Assembly (NCBI GenBank): GCA_964603915.1
Contig: CAZRWU010000202.1
Span: 1-5,713 of the forward strand
From: REEP01 sp964603915
GTDB taxonomy: Bacteria > Pseudomonadota > Alphaproteobacteria > Rhodospirillales > Defluviicoccaceae
Reading direction: 5' to 3'
DNA: 5,713 nt
Part shown: one piece after another, positions 4,337 to 5,713 of the stretch
Position numbering within the stretch: the first letter of the stretch is position 1
How the letters are laid out: every line of letters begins with the position of its first letter
Position numbers and translations under genes: made by a program
The notes under the pieces: generated by a model
Seen by the model: only the letters and a program-made list of their open reading frames with translations
What the model was told of the DNA's origin: nothing
Database searches by the model: none

Positions 4337-4780
4337 ATGGGCTATACCATCAAAGTCGGCAACGCGGTTCCGAGCTGCACAAAGGAGTTTTTCCCAAGGC
4401 TTGAGGCAATGTGGAAGGTGGAAGATGCCGAGCATTGGCTTGCTCCCGTTCCTCCTGGCGACGAAGAGGATATCGGCAAGGCGAATTTCCGCTCTCCGTC
4501 TTACATCGCATGGAGAGACTTTGCCGAAACGGTCGGACTGACTGAATTTTTCTATAACCCGCACAGAGGCGTTATGACCGAGCATCCCGGGTGCGTGGGG
4601 ATCACGCGGGAAGATCTCGTTGCGGTCGAGAGGGCGCTGATCCGCTACAGGGAAAGAGCCACGCTCCCGGCAGGATCGCTCCCCGGGCATGACCCTCACC
4701 TTGCCCGCCTGGAATGGCTGGCGTTCTGGATGGAATGGGCGCTCGGAGAGTGCGAGACGCCAGCAATCCAGAACTGGTAA
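4337..4780 (+). CDS. Conserved phage-type protein of unknown function
   Basis: A 147-residue protein with a strong AGGGGG ribosome binding site (4326-4331) before ATG 4337. It opens MGYTIKVGNAVP, has FRSPSYIAWRDFAETVGLTE (51-70), then FFYNPHRGVMTEHPGCVGIT (71-90) and a helical C-terminus (LARLEWLAFWMEWALGECETPAIQNW). I recall a family found in phages and phage-like regions with the same landmarks: 'MGYdi-iGnAvp', 'SPSYs-W--F---vGL', 'HPGC--lt' and 'lEFWMrWAL--c-rPai-N'. No activity is known to me. Conserved Trp, Cys and His residues might bind a ligand, but that is speculation. The neighbours are unrecognised proteins of the same early block. Confidence 0.78.
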   Translation: MGYTIKVGNAVPSCTKEFFPRLEAMWKVEDAEHWLAPVPPGDEEDIGKANFRSPSYIAWRDFAETVGLTEFFYNPHRGVMTEHPGCVGITREDLVAVERALIRYRERATLPAGSLPGHDPHLARLEWLAFWMEWALGECETPAIQNW

Positions 4781-4786
4781 TGAGCC

Positions 4787-5026
4787 ATGATGATAATTCC
4801 GGACATCGAACACCGCGTCGCCAGCGACGATACATGGACGATCATCGTTCGCATGGTGGACAATGAGCGAGAGCGCATCGCCACGGCGATCAACGATAGG
4901 TCGGGCGCGAGGTACATCGGGAATTGCCGCGATGGGTGGTCCTTCCCGACCGCGCCGGGATCGGTCCGGCGGACGATCCTCGATCTGCTGGAATGGATTG
5001 AGAAACACGAAAGGGGCGAAAAATGA
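4787..5026 (+). CDS. Small hypothetical protein
   Basis: A 79-residue protein. The start ATG 4787 (followed at once by a second ATG) is placed 6 bases after the previous stop; the ribosome binding site is weak (GAG). It reads as strand (WTIIVRMVD), helix (NERERIATAIND), a turn with NCRDGWSFPTAPGS, and a C-terminal helix (VRRTILDLLEWIEKHERGEK, 60-79). I do not recognise the family. The stop overlaps the next ATG by four bases (ATGA at 5023-5026), so the two are translationally coupled. Confidence 0.7.
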   Translation: MMIIPDIEHRVASDDTWTIIVRMVDNERERIATAINDRSGARYIGNCRDGWSFPTAPGSVRRTILDLLEWIEKHERGEK

Positions 5027-5454
5027 CTGAGCGATGGCAAGACGGGGTCCCCGAGGATTGGTTCGGCGGGCCGGAATGCGACGATGAGCAGATCCAGGCG
5101 CGACGGTGCCGGGAATTGTGGCTCTCCGTCATCGAGCGGCAGATGAGCGACGCAAGTCTCGAGTCAGGTGATCGCGTTGGTCTGATGAAGCACGCTGCTA
5201 ACGACGCGCGGCGATACGTCACCAGCAACTCGCGCGATATCGAGATGGTCTGCGATTATGTCGGCGTTAACCCCGCCGCATTCGTGGCCAAGGTGCGCGA
5301 GCTTCTCAAGGACGCCGACAAGACGCGCGAGCTGTCCAAGCGCGTCGCCAAGGTGCGCGGGCTTCTCAATGACGCCGACAAGACGCGCGAGCTGTCCAAG
5401 CGCGTCAATCCGAAATTCCCTGCATCATGCCGGCACGTTGCGAGGTTTTCATGA
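5023..5454 (+). CDS. Hypothetical phage protein with duplicated C-terminal segment
   Basis: A 143-residue protein. ATG 5023 overlaps the previous stop and follows AAGGGG. Residues 26-95 (CRELWLSVIERQMSDAS, then ANDARRYVTSNSRDIEMVCDYVGVNP, AAFVAKVRELL) resemble a common phage family with a 'a--Wl-----d-e-vC--aGldp--v---' core and a predicted helical fold. Its function is unknown to me. Residues 89-108 and 109-128 are a 20-residue tandem repeat, AKVRELLKDADKTRELSKRV, with only E-to-G and K-to-N changes in the second copy. It lengthens the final helix by highly charged, probably helical repeats. The tail (NPKFPASCRHVARFS) is unlike the rest and is read through the ribosome binding site of the next gene. 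Confidence 0.75.
   Translation: MTERWQDGVPEDWFGGPECDDEQIQARRCRELWLSVIERQMSDASLESGDRVGLMKHAANDARRYVTSNSRDIEMVCDYVGVNPAAFVAKVRELLKDADKTRELSKRVAKVRGLLNDADKTRELSKRVNPKFPASCRHVARFS
5287..5406 (+). repeat. 60-bp in-frame tandem duplication
   Basis: Two adjacent 60-bp copies, 5287-5346 and 5347-5406, match at 58 of 60 bases. The differences are A/G in the fifth codon and G/T in the eighth codon. The copy length is a multiple of three, so the reading frame is kept and 20 residues are duplicated. The near-identity at synonymous sites points to a recent event such as replication slippage. Confidence 0.9.
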
Positions 5455-5663
5455 GCATCGTTGATCGTATTGTTGCGGCCGCCGGCGGGCATGCTCACGT
5501 GGCGCGGCAACTCGGGCTTAAATCGACGCCTGTTGTGTCGATGTGGGCGCGTCGTGGCCGCATCCCATCGTGGCACCGGCCGGCGGTGCGCAAGTTGCTG
5601 GCCGACCTGGGAACCCTTCAGCCGGAATATGACGAATACCTAAGGGAGAGGGATGGGGGATGA
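5451..5663 (+). CDS. Cro/YdaS-like small HTH DNA-binding protein
   Basis: A 70-residue protein. I chose ATG 5451 because it overlaps the previous stop (ATGA) and has GCGAGG 5 bases before it. The in-frame ATG at 5427 lacks a site. Residues 5-45 form a compact helix-turn-helix: VDRIVAAAGGHAHVARQLGL as helices one and two, TPVVSMWARRGRIPSWHRPA as the recognition helix and the conserved 'W--RgrIP--h' exit typical of Cro- and YdaS-type phage regulators. The C-terminus (KLLADLGTLQPEYDEYLRER) is helical. It is inferred to act as an early anti-repressor-type or autoregulatory switch protein, although it lies about 3.5 kb from the XRE gene rather than facing it. A general HTH role is well supported; the operator is unknown. 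Confidence 0.8.
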   Translation: MSIVDRIVAAAGGHAHVARQLGLKSTPVVSMWARRGRIPSWHRPAVRKLLADLGTLQPEYDEYLRERDGG

Positions 5664-5713
5664 TCGTGAACTGCATTTCCGTATCTGGCGGAAAAGATTC
5701 AACGGCGTTGGCT
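5660..5713 (+). CDS. PP-loop / PAPS-reductase-family protein, N-terminal fragment
   Basis: Only the first 18 codons lie in the window: MIVNCISVSGGKDSTALA. The SGGKDS motif (residues 9-14) is the ATP-pyrophosphatase PP-loop of the adenine nucleotide alpha-hydrolase superfamily. The short strand before it is typical of phage-encoded phosphoadenosine-phosphosulfate-reductase-like proteins (CysH/DndC-like). ATG 5660 overlaps the preceding stop (ATGA) and has GGGGG just before it. Family members act in sulfur assimilation, DNA phosphorothioation or base modification. QueC, TilS or similar PP-loop enzymes cannot be excluded without the rest of the chain. Continuation beyond the right edge is expected. 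Confidence 0.75.
   Translation, partial: MIVNCISVSGGKDSTALA

Noticed and set aside
3983..5008. 341-codon open frame on the minus strand
   Set aside because: It lies antisense to three well-spaced rightward genes with ribosome binding sites, one of them a recognisable phage family. Its translation is arginine-rich without any motif, as expected of a GC-rich shadow frame.

Overview
The window looks like part of a temperate phage or prophage (or a phage-derived element) from a GC-rich alphaproteobacterium. The host call rests on the base composition, the style of the XRE repressor, and small phage-type proteins that I associate with Rhizobiales and related groups. No rRNA, tRNA, integrase, terminase or structural gene is visible, so neither host nor phage type can be fixed from this piece alone.

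Left part (about 1-1315, rightward): a small protein shaped like an I9-type propeptide/inhibitor domain sits directly before a convincing GH114 (TM1410-like, endo-alpha-1,4-polygalactosaminidase-type) TIM-barrel glycosidase. The pair looks like the end of a late or accessory cassette. It is followed by about 120 bp of back-to-back GC-rich palindromes (1340-1460) with no gene.

Middle part (1500-2530): the control region. An XRE-family repressor-like gene (1586-1906) lies behind a promoter-like sequence carrying three GAACA half-sites. Its stop overlaps the start of what reads as the first 25 residues of an ImmA/IrrE-type peptidase, but that frame loses the family sequence and stops after 40 codons, so I call it a truncated remnant. 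Immediately beyond, on the opposite strand, is a 50-residue, very basic protein with a strong ribosome binding site and its own likely promoter. Then come about 375 bp without a convincing gene. Its second half carries four different pairs of short direct repeats and a plausible rightward promoter with a GTTAAC dyad at the start point.

Right part (2531-5713, all rightward): at least nine tightly packed small genes with overlaps or short gaps, typical of a phage early operon. Recognisable members are a single-stranded-DNA-binding protein without the usual acidic tail (3480-3806), a Cro/YdaS-like small HTH protein (5451-5663), and the start of a PP-loop, PAPS-reductase-family enzyme that runs off the window (5660 onward). 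The others are unrecognised small phage-type proteins. One of them (5023-5454) carries a recent in-frame 60-bp tandem duplication.

I infer the following logic: the XRE repressor controls itself and perhaps the promoter near 2470-2510. That promoter drives the early genes, which include a second regulator (Cro-like) and DNA-metabolism functions. The truncated ImmA-like gene suggests that the usual repressor-cleavage route of induction was lost or replaced here.
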